The notes under the pieces were generated by a model. It saw only the letters and a program-made list of their open reading frames with translations, was not told where the DNA came from and did no database searches. From assembly GCA_030372335.1 (NCBI GenBank), contig JAUDCW010000003.1: DNA of 64,000 bases. The stretch is one strand, 5' to 3'. Shown one piece after another: positions 8,671-17,359 of the stretch (the stretch's first letter is position 1; each line of letters opens with the position of its first letter). Source of the stretch: JALCOL01 sp022649665. Lineage in GTDB: Bacteria > Bacillota > Bacilli > Lactobacillales > Enterococcaceae. Both the position numbers and the translations under genes were made by a program.

Positions 8671-9321
8671 CTATTGAACTTCAAACTTAAGAACTAAATC
8701 ATATTGTGGATTTAAAGCATTCTTTTCAAAATTAAACCCTGTTGCTACTCCACCACTTAATTTAAATTCAAGCTTGTCTCCAGTTGGATTCAAAGTACCA
8801 ATTTCCGCCGGGAATTGAGCAGGATTTTGCGGATCTGTCGTGTGCAAAGCAATGTCTCTGTTTGCAGTTTTATTGGTTAAGTTCAAAGTCAACTTATCAC
8901 TAATTTTTTCAGCATCCGTTTGACTTCCAGATCCTCCCGGTGTACCACTATCCTTAAAATCGTTAACAGAAATCTTAACTCCTTTTGAGGAAAGATTTTC
9001 AATTTCATATAGTGGAGAAATAATACCTGTACTTACATCCGTTTGACCAAATAAGATTTTTGTTGGAATTTTAACATCAACCCATGCAGGATCTGTTGGA
9101 TCTGGATCTGGTTGAGTCGGGTCTGTTGGATCTGTTGGGTCAAATTCTTTAAATGTTCCTTCTGCCGGAATAGTAGCAGAATCTTGTTTTTTGACTTCCT
9201 GTGGTTGGGTATTCGGATCTGGTTGACCATCTTCATAGGCAAACGCAGCTGATGGACCTAATAATGCTGCTCCTCCAAATGCGACTACACCGAAAAGTGC
9301 TACAAATTGCGTTTTTTTCAT
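8671..9321 (-). CDS. Secreted WxL-like surface protein
   Basis: This 216-residue protein has a signal peptide (MKKTQFVALFG...AAFA) and an aspartate/proline/threonine-repeat linker (FDPTDPTDPTQPDPDPTDP). A C-terminal domain from about residue 83 starts VKIPTKILFGQTDV and ends LVLKFEV. The domain closely parallels the C-terminus of the 708-residue protein. Size, order and an ending in K-F-E-V resemble short WxL proteins, yet the W-x-L signature itself is missing. Ligand binding or peptidoglycan association is inference. Confidence 0.65.
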   Translation of the reverse strand: MKKTQFVALFGVVAFGGAALLGPSAAFAYEDGQPDPNTQPQEVKKQDSATIPAEGTFKEFDPTDPTDPTQPDPDPTDPAWVDVKIPTKILFGQTDVSTGIISPLYEIENLSSKGVKISVNDFKDSGTPGGSGSQTDAEKISDKLTLNLTNKTANRDIALHTTDPQNPAQFPAEIGTLNPTGDKLEFKLSGGVATGFNFEKNALNPQYDLVLKFEVQ

Positions 9322-9362
9322 TTTTGTTCCTCCATTGTTTCTATTATTTATAACTAGATATT

Positions 9363-9881
9363 CTAGTTATTCACAGATAATTGCCCTACTACTAGGGTTT
9401 CTCCAACTTTTTTTTGTGCCTTATCGTTCTCATAATAAGTGACTAAATTTTGTGTTTTATAAACACCTTTTTTGATGGTAGTGCTTAATTTACCTTGGGA
9501 TACATATTGTTTTGGCTTAATGAGACCTGAATCATAAACAACTTTTTTCTCTCCATCAATTGTAGTCTGAACGCGTATGGCATATTGATTACTTGCCGGA
9601 TTTAATATACTGACCTCGCCAACCTCTGATGATGATTCAAAAACCATATCAGAATACATTTTCAAACGTACTTCGCTTTTATCCGCCTTTGATTGAAGGA
9701 GATCTTCAAACTCTTTTTCGCTCATATCCTTAACAAACTCACCTGATTTTCCATCAGTTTCGCCAGCAACTACATTGGGAGCAGTTTGATGAGTTAAAAA
9801 ATAGTAGTACACACTTCCCACTAAGAGAGCTATCAACAAAATTAAAAGGATAACAATTCTTGATCGTTTTTTTCTTTCCAT
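9363..9881 (-). CDS. Membrane-anchored extracellular protein of the surface cluster
   Basis: This 172-residue protein has one N-terminal transmembrane helix (IVILLILLIALLVGSVYYYF) and an extracellular beta-rich domain with VVYDSGLIKPKQYV and KKGVYKTQNLVTYYEND. That pattern recurs in small surface proteins of Firmicutes. It is the first gene of the leftward operon and is read divergently from the Mga-like regulator. Its function is unknown; an accessory role for the downstream surface proteins is likely. Confidence 0.6.
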   Translation of the reverse strand: MERKKRSRIVILLILLIALLVGSVYYYFLTHQTAPNVVAGETDGKSGEFVKDMSEKEFEDLLQSKADKSEVRLKMYSDMVFESSSEVGEVSILNPASNQYAIRVQTTIDGEKKVVYDSGLIKPKQYVSQGKLSTTIKKGVYKTQNLVTYYENDKAQKKVGETLVVGQLSVNN

Positions 9882-10042
9882 TCTCCTTACCTTCCATTGT
9901 TTTTCTTACTCTAATGTTGTTATAATAATTGTAGCTTGTCAGCTTACCTATGTTTCCAACAACGGTGATAACTATAGAACAATACTTCTCATTGAGAAAG
10001 TTCATTTTTAATCTAACGTTCGTTAACTATTGGAGGCTCCAT

Positions 10043-11569
10043 ATGGAAACATTATTAGAAAAAAACTTACAACGACACTATCAAATCATTAAATTTCTCA
10101 TTTATAGAGACTGGGAAAAAATAAGTACTATTTCGAAATTTACCCAAATCTCTGAAAGCACAGTTCGTAAAAGCATTGGAGATATCAACCGATACATCAA
10201 CCCAGCTAAACTGGAAAGTAGTAAACAACTTGGTGTACGGCTAATTCTCATGCCTGATCAAAATCCTTTTTTTATTTTTTCTGCACTTTACAATCAGTCT
10301 GCAAGATTCTCCATACTTGAAGAAATCTTTTTAAGTAGACATACCAACTTGACCTCTTTAGCTGATCATCTTTTCCTCAGCATTTCTACATTGAAAAGAA
10401 AGATAGGAACAATCAATGAACTTTTAGCTCCTTTCGACTTTCACATTGACTGTACCTATATGGACATAATCGGTGATGAGAGAAAAATATGCTGGTTCTA
10501 TTTTTGCTACTTAATCGAAAAATATGGACTCATTGAAAAAGTAATTACTGAGAGAGATGTTGAATTGATGGATGAGGTCATGCAAGAGTTTATGAATTGC
10601 TACCCATTTTTACAAACTCCTGCACGCCAAACCTATTCTTATGTAAATAAATTTAGAACTATGTTATTTATTAATTTTATACGCATTCGTAGAGGTCATT
10701 TACTTCCAAGCCAATCACAAAATGACCAAAAACATGGGTTTACTTTTTCAGAAGAGTTAACTCAAAAACTTTTTCAACACTATCACACTGAGATAACCTC
10801 AAAGAGCATATATCGATTATTTTATATATTTTTCAACGACAAATATGCATGGTCAATGACAGATTTAAAACAAAAATGCTCCTTAAATCCAAAAATTAAT
10901 CATCTTCGTGTCGCGATAGAAAATACACTAAATTCAATTATTGAAAAGGAAAATCTAATCCTTTCTAATAAAGAAGAACTTATGCTTTATCTATACAACG
11001 CAACCACTTATATTTGGGGACCTGCAAAAATCCTTTATAATCCTAATGAAGAATTTTTTATCAATCTCAATAATTATTACGAAGGATTTACACAAAGAGT
11101 CAAAGAAATCATAAATTGTTATTTTTTAAATAATGATTTACCAATTTACGTAGATGATTCCGTTATTAATCGACTACTATTTATGGTGGTCACTTCATGG
11201 GACTCATTATCTGATCAATTGGAACAAAAATCACCAACTATTAAGACTGGACTCTTTTTCAATACGAGCTACGAACACTGTAATTTTTTGAAAGAAGATA
11301 TTATATATCATTTAAAAACGCGAGTGAATGTGGATTTGATTGATGCTACTAGCCTTACCTCAGTTAGAGAAAGAATGTGCAAGTACGATCTTTTGATAAC
11401 TAATCTTCCCTCACTGTTCGTACCAGAATGTACCGTAGTATCTATTCATTCAAATCCTACTCCAAAAGATTTTGAGAACATACTCACTGTCTACAATGAA
11501 ATCGTGAATAATAAACAAGACTTTGATCTGTCCATAGTACAAAAGCAGAACAGTATTTATAAGTATTAA
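10043..11569 (+). CDS. Mga-family transcriptional regulator
   Basis: This protein of about 508 residues has an N-terminal Mga-type helix-turn-helix (ISKFTQISESTVRKSIGDIN) and a second HTH (LADHLFLSISTLKRKIGTIN). A long PRD-like body and a C-terminal EIIB-like part (TGLFFNTSYEH, LLITNLPSL) follow. Mga/AtxA-type proteins activate surface and virulence genes, and their PRDs may be phosphorylated by the PTS. It is divergent from the surface-protein operon, so that operon is the likely target. The ATG at 10043 follows TGGAGG; the open frame extends upstream without a site. Confidence 0.8.
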   Translation: METLLEKNLQRHYQIIKFLIYRDWEKISTISKFTQISESTVRKSIGDINRYINPAKLESSKQLGVRLILMPDQNPFFIFSALYNQSARFSILEEIFLSRHTNLTSLADHLFLSISTLKRKIGTINELLAPFDFHIDCTYMDIIGDERKICWFYFCYLIEKYGLIEKVITERDVELMDEVMQEFMNCYPFLQTPARQTYSYVNKFRTMLFINFIRIRRGHLLPSQSQNDQKHGFTFSEELTQKLFQHYHTEITSKSIYRLFYIFFNDKYAWSMTDLKQKCSLNPKINHLRVAIENTLNSIIEKENLILSNKEELMLYLYNATTYIWGPAKILYNPNEEFFINLNNYYEGFTQRVKEIINCYFLNNDLPIYVDDSVINRLLFMVVTSWDSLSDQLEQKSPTIKTGLFFNTSYEHCNFLKEDIIYHLKTRVNVDLIDATSLTSVRERMCKYDLLITNLPSLFVPECTVVSIHSNPTPKDFENILTVYNEIVNNKQDFDLSIVQKQNSIYKY

Positions 11570-11570
11570 A

Positions 11571-11608
11571 AAAACGATACTTGAATTTTTATTCAAGTAT
11601 CGTTTTTC
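11571..11608 (+). terminator. Terminator of the Mga-like gene
   Basis: AAACGATACTTGAA pairs with TTCAAGTATCGTTTTT across a short loop, immediately after the stop codon. Confidence 0.85.
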
Positions 11609-11920
11609 GTTATATAATAGAATGATGATGTTCTATTTTTTGTACTTTTTTAGAATCGATCCTCCTCTTCGTGCCACATTAAAAAAATGGCAAAAAGCAT
11701 CGATTTTATCCGATTTCTCAAATACGAACGTGAAAGCCACATTCTATACCATTTTGTCTTGATTTACCATTATTCAGTTGAATTTCCATATTCTTTCTTT
11801 GTTTATCCATTTCTTTATAACTTTAAGAAAAAATGTTCAATTCATCCTTCCTGATTTGAGATATAAAAAAAGCACTTAGCGTAATTGCCAAATGCCATAA
11901 TAATTATTATTTAGTTTGCT
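11609..11920. other. Non-coding AT-rich interval
   Basis: No gene seen. A short minus-strand frame (FFNVARRGGSILKKYKK) hints at a decayed gene, but I recognise no family. Confidence 0.4.
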
Positions 11921-12223
11921 TTATTTAAGTGCATCTTCTAATTCATCATCAGAATAACCAAATGTATAATCCTCATCTTTGCCATTTGATTGCCAAATAA
12001 GCGCTGCATCATAGACGCTTATCGATTCCTCATCTTCTAAATTCTTATCGTCTAGCCCATACCTACAATTATCACAGTACATTTCACTAAATACATATCG
12101 CTTTGTTAAGGGAGTCCCACATTTAGGACAGTTTGGTGTATCACCTTTATATGCATTTTCTTCTTCCCAAGAAAGTTCTTTATTCGTTTCAGTATCACTT
12201 TTAAAGAAATCAAATAGTCCCAT
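11921..12223 (-). CDS. Small zinc-ribbon protein, unknown
   Basis: This 100-residue acidic protein has the zinc-ribbon pattern CPKCG...YCDNC at about residues 32-56. It starts MGLFDFFKSD, a start common among small Firmicute proteins that associate with larger partners. AGGAGGG precedes the ATG. It is adjacent and co-oriented to another protein with a C-terminal C-x-x-C pair of motifs, so the two probably form a cargo unit. Function unknown. Confidence 0.6.
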   Translation of the reverse strand: MGLFDFFKSDTETNKELSWEEENAYKGDTPNCPKCGTPLTKRYVFSEMYCDNCRYGLDDKNLEDEESISVYDAALIWQSNGKDEDYTFGYSDDELEDALK

Positions 12224-12237
12224 AACTAGCCCTCCTA

Positions 12238-12714
12238 TTATTCATCATAATGTGCATAGTTTTTTGTACCACAATTATTACAACTAATAAATGCTCTATC
12301 ATTTTCTAGATGAAGTTCCGAATCGATTAATGGCTTCCCACAATCAGTACAAACTCCGATATTCTCTAATTCAACGGTCTCTTTTTTTTTCATTTTTTTC
12401 AACTTCTTATAGGTAATTACACTACCAATAGATACCACCGTAACCAAAATTCCACCGATGATAATAGCTTTATCTCTCCCAGATAGATCATTTATAGCAA
12501 ATGATTTCTGAATATGGGATAACTCCTTCGCCCCTTTATCAGAATTTTTTTGAGCTGAAATACTATACTTGTTATTCGCATTTTCTTTTAAAACACTATT
12601 CACAGTAGACATAACGCATTCACTTCCCGACCCAACATAAGTATAAGTACCAGATTGATAGCCTCCATTAGTATATTGATTTCCAAAAAAAGGATGTCCA
12701 CTAGGTGCTCCCAT
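12238..12714 (-). CDS. Single-TM protein with C-terminal zinc ribbon, unknown
   Basis: This protein of about 158 residues starts MGAPSGHPFFGNQY and has a glycine/tyrosine-rich N-terminus. A transmembrane helix (AIIIGGILVTVVSIGSVI) is followed by a lysine-rich stop and a C-terminal CTDCGK...SCNNCG zinc ribbon. The ATG at 12714 follows AGGAGG; frames upstream of it lack a site. It is paired with the zinc-ribbon gene just downstream. No known family is recognised. Confidence 0.6.
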   Translation of the reverse strand: MGAPSGHPFFGNQYTNGGYQSGTYTYVGSGSECVMSTVNSVLKENANNKYSISAQKNSDKGAKELSHIQKSFAINDLSGRDKAIIIGGILVTVVSIGSVITYKKLKKMKKKETVELENIGVCTDCGKPLIDSELHLENDRAFISCNNCGTKNYAHYDE

Positions 12715-12769
12715 ATTTCTACCTCCTATTCTTTTTTTATAATTCTTAGTAGCATTTGAGGTGAACAAT

Positions 12770-13303
12770 ATTAGTGCAGTAGGATATAAAGTTCCTAATT
12801 CCCTCCAATTATAGCACCGGTAATCCTACTAGCTGCAGTAGTTTTAACTGTTATTGCTAACACGTCATTCTCATGAATATTATTCATTTCAATTTCTAAT
12901 ACCGAACTAATAGCAATATATTGGGTAAATTCATGTAAGTACGATTGTTTTCAAGATTACTAATTGTTTGGTTACACCAACTTTATTATCTGAAAATTAC
13001 GTAGCCACCCCACACTCTAACTAATCGAACTTAAACTTGTGTGTAACTTACCTATCAACTTATATTCTTAATTCTTTATCCTTGAAAACACCACTTATTC
13101 TGATAATAATTATATCACTATTTTGTCTTTATCAAATAATTATCTAGACATACCAATTTTCTAACTCTAAATAGGAATCATCAGATATACCTTGGGGTTA
13201 TTTTCTACTCTCCTTAGTATCGAATCCCTTATATTTTTTACTCATTGATTATTTTACATATTTTGGATAGATAATTCTATTACTGTTTTTTTGAGAATAT
13301 TCA
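12770..13303. other. 530-base interval without a clear gene
   Basis: AT-rich. A minus-strand frame ending near 12,796 reads MNNIHENDVLAITVKTTAA and then SRITGAIIGGN. It could be a tiny gene or a fragment, but it has no clear ribosome binding site. No hairpin or repeat stands out otherwise. Its position between cargo and tcpC may mark an old insertion junction. Confidence 0.35.
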
Positions 13304-14212
13304 TCATAAAGCAGTAATTCTCCAGTTTACGTCCTTTATTGATTTCAACTGATATTGGTAGGTAGTTGTTACATTTTCTATACTACTTAAATACTTTACT
13401 CCAACATTCACTTGGAACCCATTCTCATTTTTCTGATAAATAGGATTCACTAATTCCACAAATTTTAAGCTATAATCAATTGGTCGCATCGCACCATTTT
13501 CAACATAGTATTCAAGTTCTTTTTCTGAAGCTGTTGGATAAAGCTTAAAAAATGTCTCTAGAAATTCAGTGATTTCTTCTGTTGTTTTGGCATCAATTTC
13601 TGAATCATTTTCTACCTGTTTTACTTCATATTTTGCCTTATCAGGTTTTGCAATCATAGTAGGCAAACTCGTTACTACATGATTTCCGTTTTCATCTTCA
13701 AAGATCGTCACTCGGTATGCAGAAGAAATCGATTGTGCCTTTTTTCCCTCCATAATCTTTTGCTCCACTAAAAACGAAACGACAAATTCCTCCGAGCTCT
13801 TCTCAACGTCTAAGATTTTTACTGATTGAACTTCTGAACTAGTGGGAATATCTGCCCGGACCATATCTTGACTCAAAACGAGTCCTTCTTCTGTGAGGTA
13901 TTGTCCAAGAGTACTCATTCGCTTTTCAATTACTTCCTTGTCATTCTTCCACGAAAAGTATTCTTTCGCAAAATCCTTCGTAAAACTTTCAATGCCAGAA
14001 GTATTCACTACTTTCTCTTTTACAATCTCTTTTTCATGGGTCGTGTGTTGATCAATGGCGGTGAAGTTTTTGTAGATGCCAAAAACAAGACTACAAGACA
14101 ATAAAAGCCAAAGGGCAAACACCATTTTTCGATGCTTGCCCACGGATACGACTCGTTCTTTCTTCTTTTTTGGGGTCTTTTCCTTTTGATTCCGTTCAAT
14201 TTTTATCCTCAT
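13304..14212 (-). CDS. tcpC: Conjugal transfer protein TcpC (Tn916 Orf13-like)
   Basis: This is a VirB8-like subunit of the mating channel. It has a basic cytoplasmic N-terminus (KEKTPKKKKERVV), one transmembrane helix (MVFALWLLLSCSLVFGIY) and two extracellular NTF2-like halves (about 75-190 and 205-302), the TcpC layout. Its length of 302 is typical. It is the last transfer gene of the leftward operon, directly after cwlT, as in Tn916. AGAGG precedes the ATG. Confidence 0.9.
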   Translation of the reverse strand: MRIKIERNQKEKTPKKKKERVVSVGKHRKMVFALWLLLSCSLVFGIYKNFTAIDQHTTHEKEIVKEKVVNTSGIESFTKDFAKEYFSWKNDKEVIEKRMSTLGQYLTEEGLVLSQDMVRADIPTSSEVQSVKILDVEKSSEEFVVSFLVEQKIMEGKKAQSISSAYRVTIFEDENGNHVVTSLPTMIAKPDKAKYEVKQVENDSEIDAKTTEEITEFLETFFKLYPTASEKELEYYVENGAMRPIDYSLKFVELVNPIYQKNENGFQVNVGVKYLSSIENVTTTYQYQLKSIKDVNWRITAL

Positions 14213-14230
14213 TCTTTTTCCTCTTTTCTC

Positions 14231-15235
14231 TTATTTGTACCGTCCCGCTCCGATAAGATGCTGCTGCCAATAGTTTTCCGTTAGATTCGTCCATCCCACT
14301 GGATTTCCCGCGTGATACATGCGATTCTCTCCTGCATAAATACCGACATGGGTCACATAAGTACCGGCATCATAAGTCGAATGAAAGAAAACCAAATCGC
14401 CTGGTTTGGCATCTTTTAGGTCAATGTGGGTCATGGCATCATACTGATCTTGAGCCACCCGAGGAAGTTTCAGGTCAACTTTGGCATAACACCATTGGGT
14501 TAATCCACTACAATCAAAACCCGTTGTGGGGCTTGATCCACCAAACACATAGGCAGTTCCTTCATACTTAAACGCCTCGTCAAAAATCGCTTGGACGGTT
14601 TTATCATCAAACTGTGTCGTGTTCAGATATTGTTTCACCAACAAGCAATAAAACATATTGCCATAGTTATACCGCCACCCACCATTTTCCTTAATCGCTA
14701 TTGGGTTGGGATAATCGACTTTTTGACCGCCCGATTTTTCCTTTGAAAAAGATTCAGCTAAAGCAAAACTGTGCTTCTTCCCGTTTTTCGCGACATGATC
14801 CAAATACCCACCGCCATAGTTATAGGCCTGAATGATACTATCTTGATCACACCCTAGTTCTTCGGAACGCTTAACCAAAGAAGCAAAATAGAGACACCCT
14901 TGTTTGATAGATGCCTCGGTACTTAATGAATTCGGTGGCAACCCGGCTGACTCAGAACTTTGCATAACATCTTCCATTGTGCCCCCAGATTCCACTTGAA
15001 TAATCGCCAAAAGAATTGGGACATACTCTGTTATATCCGATTCTTTGGCATATTTTTCCACCATTGCACGGTGTTTCAATACTTCTTCTGAAACAGTAAT
15101 TCCGCCAGGAGAAGTGCCAGAACTACCACTTCCCTCACTGTCTTCACCAAACAACAAACCCACACACATCAAGATGCCCATAAAAGAGATGGTCAGAAAA
15201 GCTAGCGAAATGACACTTACTTTCTTTACATTCAT
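14231..15235 (-). CDS. cwlT: Bifunctional muramidase/NlpC-P60 endopeptidase (CwlT, Tn916 Orf14-like)
   Basis: This wall hydrolase locally opens peptidoglycan for the conjugation machine. An N-terminal membrane anchor or signal (residues 5-28) is followed by a lysozyme-like domain (LLAIIQVESGGTMEDVMQSSES). The C-terminal NlpC/P60 domain has its catalytic Cys in GFDCSGLTQW and its His in YVTHVGIYAG. Length 334 matches the family. Its start overlaps the orf15 stop by four bases (ATGA). Confidence 0.93.
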   Translation of the reverse strand: MNVKKVSVISLAFLTISFMGILMCVGLLFGEDSEGSGSSGTSPGGITVSEEVLKHRAMVEKYAKESDITEYVPILLAIIQVESGGTMEDVMQSSESAGLPPNSLSTEASIKQGCLYFASLVKRSEELGCDQDSIIQAYNYGGGYLDHVAKNGKKHSFALAESFSKEKSGGQKVDYPNPIAIKENGGWRYNYGNMFYCLLVKQYLNTTQFDDKTVQAIFDEAFKYEGTAYVFGGSSPTTGFDCSGLTQWCYAKVDLKLPRVAQDQYDAMTHIDLKDAKPGDLVFFHSTYDAGTYVTHVGIYAGENRMYHAGNPVGWTNLTENYWQQHLIGAGRYK

Positions 15236-17355
15236 TTTTTCTCACCTGACCTTGATTTTGGACGAGGGTTCATTCTTTTTTGTACTTTTTGATTAGTTCG
15301 CTTGGACAGAGTAGACCGCTGTTTCACTTGTTGGAAAGAATTTTTCTTACTTGATGGTTGACTTATTCTTTTTGAAACACTTTCCTGACTAGCTAGTTTT
15401 CGTTTGATTTCAGGATTCGAATTTACTCTCTTAGTCCGCTTTGGTGCTTCTTTTTTCAGCGTCCTATCTTTTTGAGATTGAGCCGCTTTATCTATTGAAA
15501 CATTTTCCCTTCTTTTCCCATGGCGATTCCCTGTTTCGTCTAATACTTTACGCTTTTCAGCCATTTTCTCGTCTCTACGTTGTCGTTGCTTTTCTCGTAA
15601 CTCTCCTCGATCTGCTTTTTCTTGAAACAGTCCACGCTTGAACTCTTCTGGTGCTTTTTTCGTCTTTTCGATTCCTTTATAGAGGTTGTATTTCAAGTTA
15701 GTTGGTGTATTTCGTACCTGATCCTTTACTTGTTTGGTCTTATCTTTCACCAAAGCTTGGGTATCCAGAACTTTGCCTATTTTTCTCCCGGCCAAATTCA
15801 TTCGAGATTGTTTTTTATTATTTGAAATTGGATTTTCCTTATTCAAGTCAGATGGTACCTCGTGATCGTTAGCTAATCGTGAATTCTTTCGTAGAGCAGA
15901 ACCGGATGGCTTAAATTTGGATTTCGATTGTTCCTTTGACAACTTATTTCCAACTACTGCACCTCCACCAAAAGCTAAAGTTCGCCCTACATTTCGATTG
16001 AGTTGCTGAAGTTTACGATTCATCAACATTTGCGGTTTTCGCATAACCCGTCTGCCCATTGATTGGCTATCATTACTTTGGAGATTGAACATACTCATAA
16101 TGTCACCCAATTTGAAATAGATACCGGCAAAGGTCACAATTTGTAGAAAAGCTACCATAAAGAAGGGATAAGTAGCGGAAATGTTGAAAAACATCGTGGA
16201 AATACTAAATGCAGTCGTGATGACTAATGTCACTCCCGCTCGCATCATAATCGTATTAAACAAGCGAATAATCGCCTTCTTTCCCAAACTTTCATAAGTT
16301 GGCAACATGGACAATAAAAAACTGATAGGAAGAAACATCGCAAAGATAATGAAGAGAATTTGCGAGAACAACATCATCCCAGTTAGTAGAAAGACAAAGA
16401 AGGATATGCCAATATTGAACAACACCAAAAAGACCACGGTCCCTAAGCGGTTCATGGTTTTGGTAATACTTAAATTCGCATTGTCATTGTCTTCAATCTC
16501 CGCTTTGACCGCTTCTTCCCGATCTTTGCCTTTGTTTTCATCTGGACTTACAGATAGAATCTTGTTGACCCGGTCTTCGCCAATTTCTTCTATGTTGGAA
16601 TCATCAAATTGTAATAGTAACCAGGGTTGTTGGACTTGAATGGAAAACAAGCTATCTCGAATCAAGTCCACACTATCTTTTCCTTGGCTTTCCGAATTCG
16701 GTACAACAATCTCGGTCCCAAGGGTAAGGGACGCTTCACTAACATCTGAGCTAAAGTCATTGATTTTTGTGATATAGGTGGGCGCATACGCAATGAACGA
16801 ACCTGAAAGTAGAAAAATCATCACAAAATTTAATACGGCTCGAACTGCTTTGGTAGTTTCTCGTTTGAGTAGACCCGTATACGCCACATAAACTCCTAGA
16901 GCTAAAATCATTAATAATAGAAACCCAAAGTAAAAACCCGAGGTCTGAAGTCCATTTTCGGTAATGCCGGCTAAGGTTTGAATGTTTTTCCCAATACTTT
17001 CAGCTGTGTCTGAAATGAAATCCAACTTGTAAGCTTCTTGAACTACATAACCTGTGGCATTCGACAGATACAAACTAACCGTCCAAATAAAATTGGTAAT
17101 GGCATAAAGGCCATACATCACGCTCTTGCCTAAGCCATCCCCCCAATTCCAAGGCAGCCAATCCCAAGAACTATCAACAAAGAAATCTAATTGGTAGTTG
17201 TTTAGAGAATATTGGGAATAAAGATTTCCGGCTTTCACTGTATCATCAACAAGTCCCGTTGCCTCCGCCACCGTCCCAACTAAGCTCAAAAGAATGATAA
17301 GAGAAATTAGACTAACCAAAACAATTCCCACACTCCGAAAAAGTTTCTTTTTCAT
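15232..17355 (-). CDS. Polytopic conjugation membrane protein (Tn916 Orf15-like)
   Basis: This protein of about 707 residues has an N-terminal signal or TM helix (VGIVLVSLISLIILLSLVG), several further helices up to about residue 450, and a long basic tail of Lys/Arg/Gln-rich sequence. It is the VirB6-like core of the transfer channel. The ATG at 17355 (MKKKLFRSVG) lies four bases after the orf16 stop and follows GGAGTGAGGGG; longer starts would overlap orf16 by over 80 bases. Confidence 0.9.
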   Translation of the reverse strand: MKKKLFRSVGIVLVSLISLIILLSLVGTVAEATGLVDDTVKAGNLYSQYSLNNYQLDFFVDSSWDWLPWNWGDGLGKSVMYGLYAITNFIWTVSLYLSNATGYVVQEAYKLDFISDTAESIGKNIQTLAGITENGLQTSGFYFGFLLLMILALGVYVAYTGLLKRETTKAVRAVLNFVMIFLLSGSFIAYAPTYITKINDFSSDVSEASLTLGTEIVVPNSESQGKDSVDLIRDSLFSIQVQQPWLLLQFDDSNIEEIGEDRVNKILSVSPDENKGKDREEAVKAEIEDNDNANLSITKTMNRLGTVVFLVLFNIGISFFVFLLTGMMLFSQILFIIFAMFLPISFLLSMLPTYESLGKKAIIRLFNTIMMRAGVTLVITTAFSISTMFFNISATYPFFMVAFLQIVTFAGIYFKLGDIMSMFNLQSNDSQSMGRRVMRKPQMLMNRKLQQLNRNVGRTLAFGGGAVVGNKLSKEQSKSKFKPSGSALRKNSRLANDHEVPSDLNKENPISNNKKQSRMNLAGRKIGKVLDTQALVKDKTKQVKDQVRNTPTNLKYNLYKGIEKTKKAPEEFKRGLFQEKADRGELREKQRQRRDEKMAEKRKVLDETGNRHGKRRENVSIDKAAQSQKDRTLKKEAPKRTKRVNSNPEIKRKLASQESVSKRISQPSSKKNSFQQVKQRSTLSKRTNQKVQKRMNPRPKSRSGEKK

Positions 17356-17359
17356 CCCC

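Noticed and set aside
6241..9321. Calling the surface proteins true WxL proteins
   Set aside because: Operon layout fits, but no W-x-L motif is present in either protein, so only 'WxL-like' is used.
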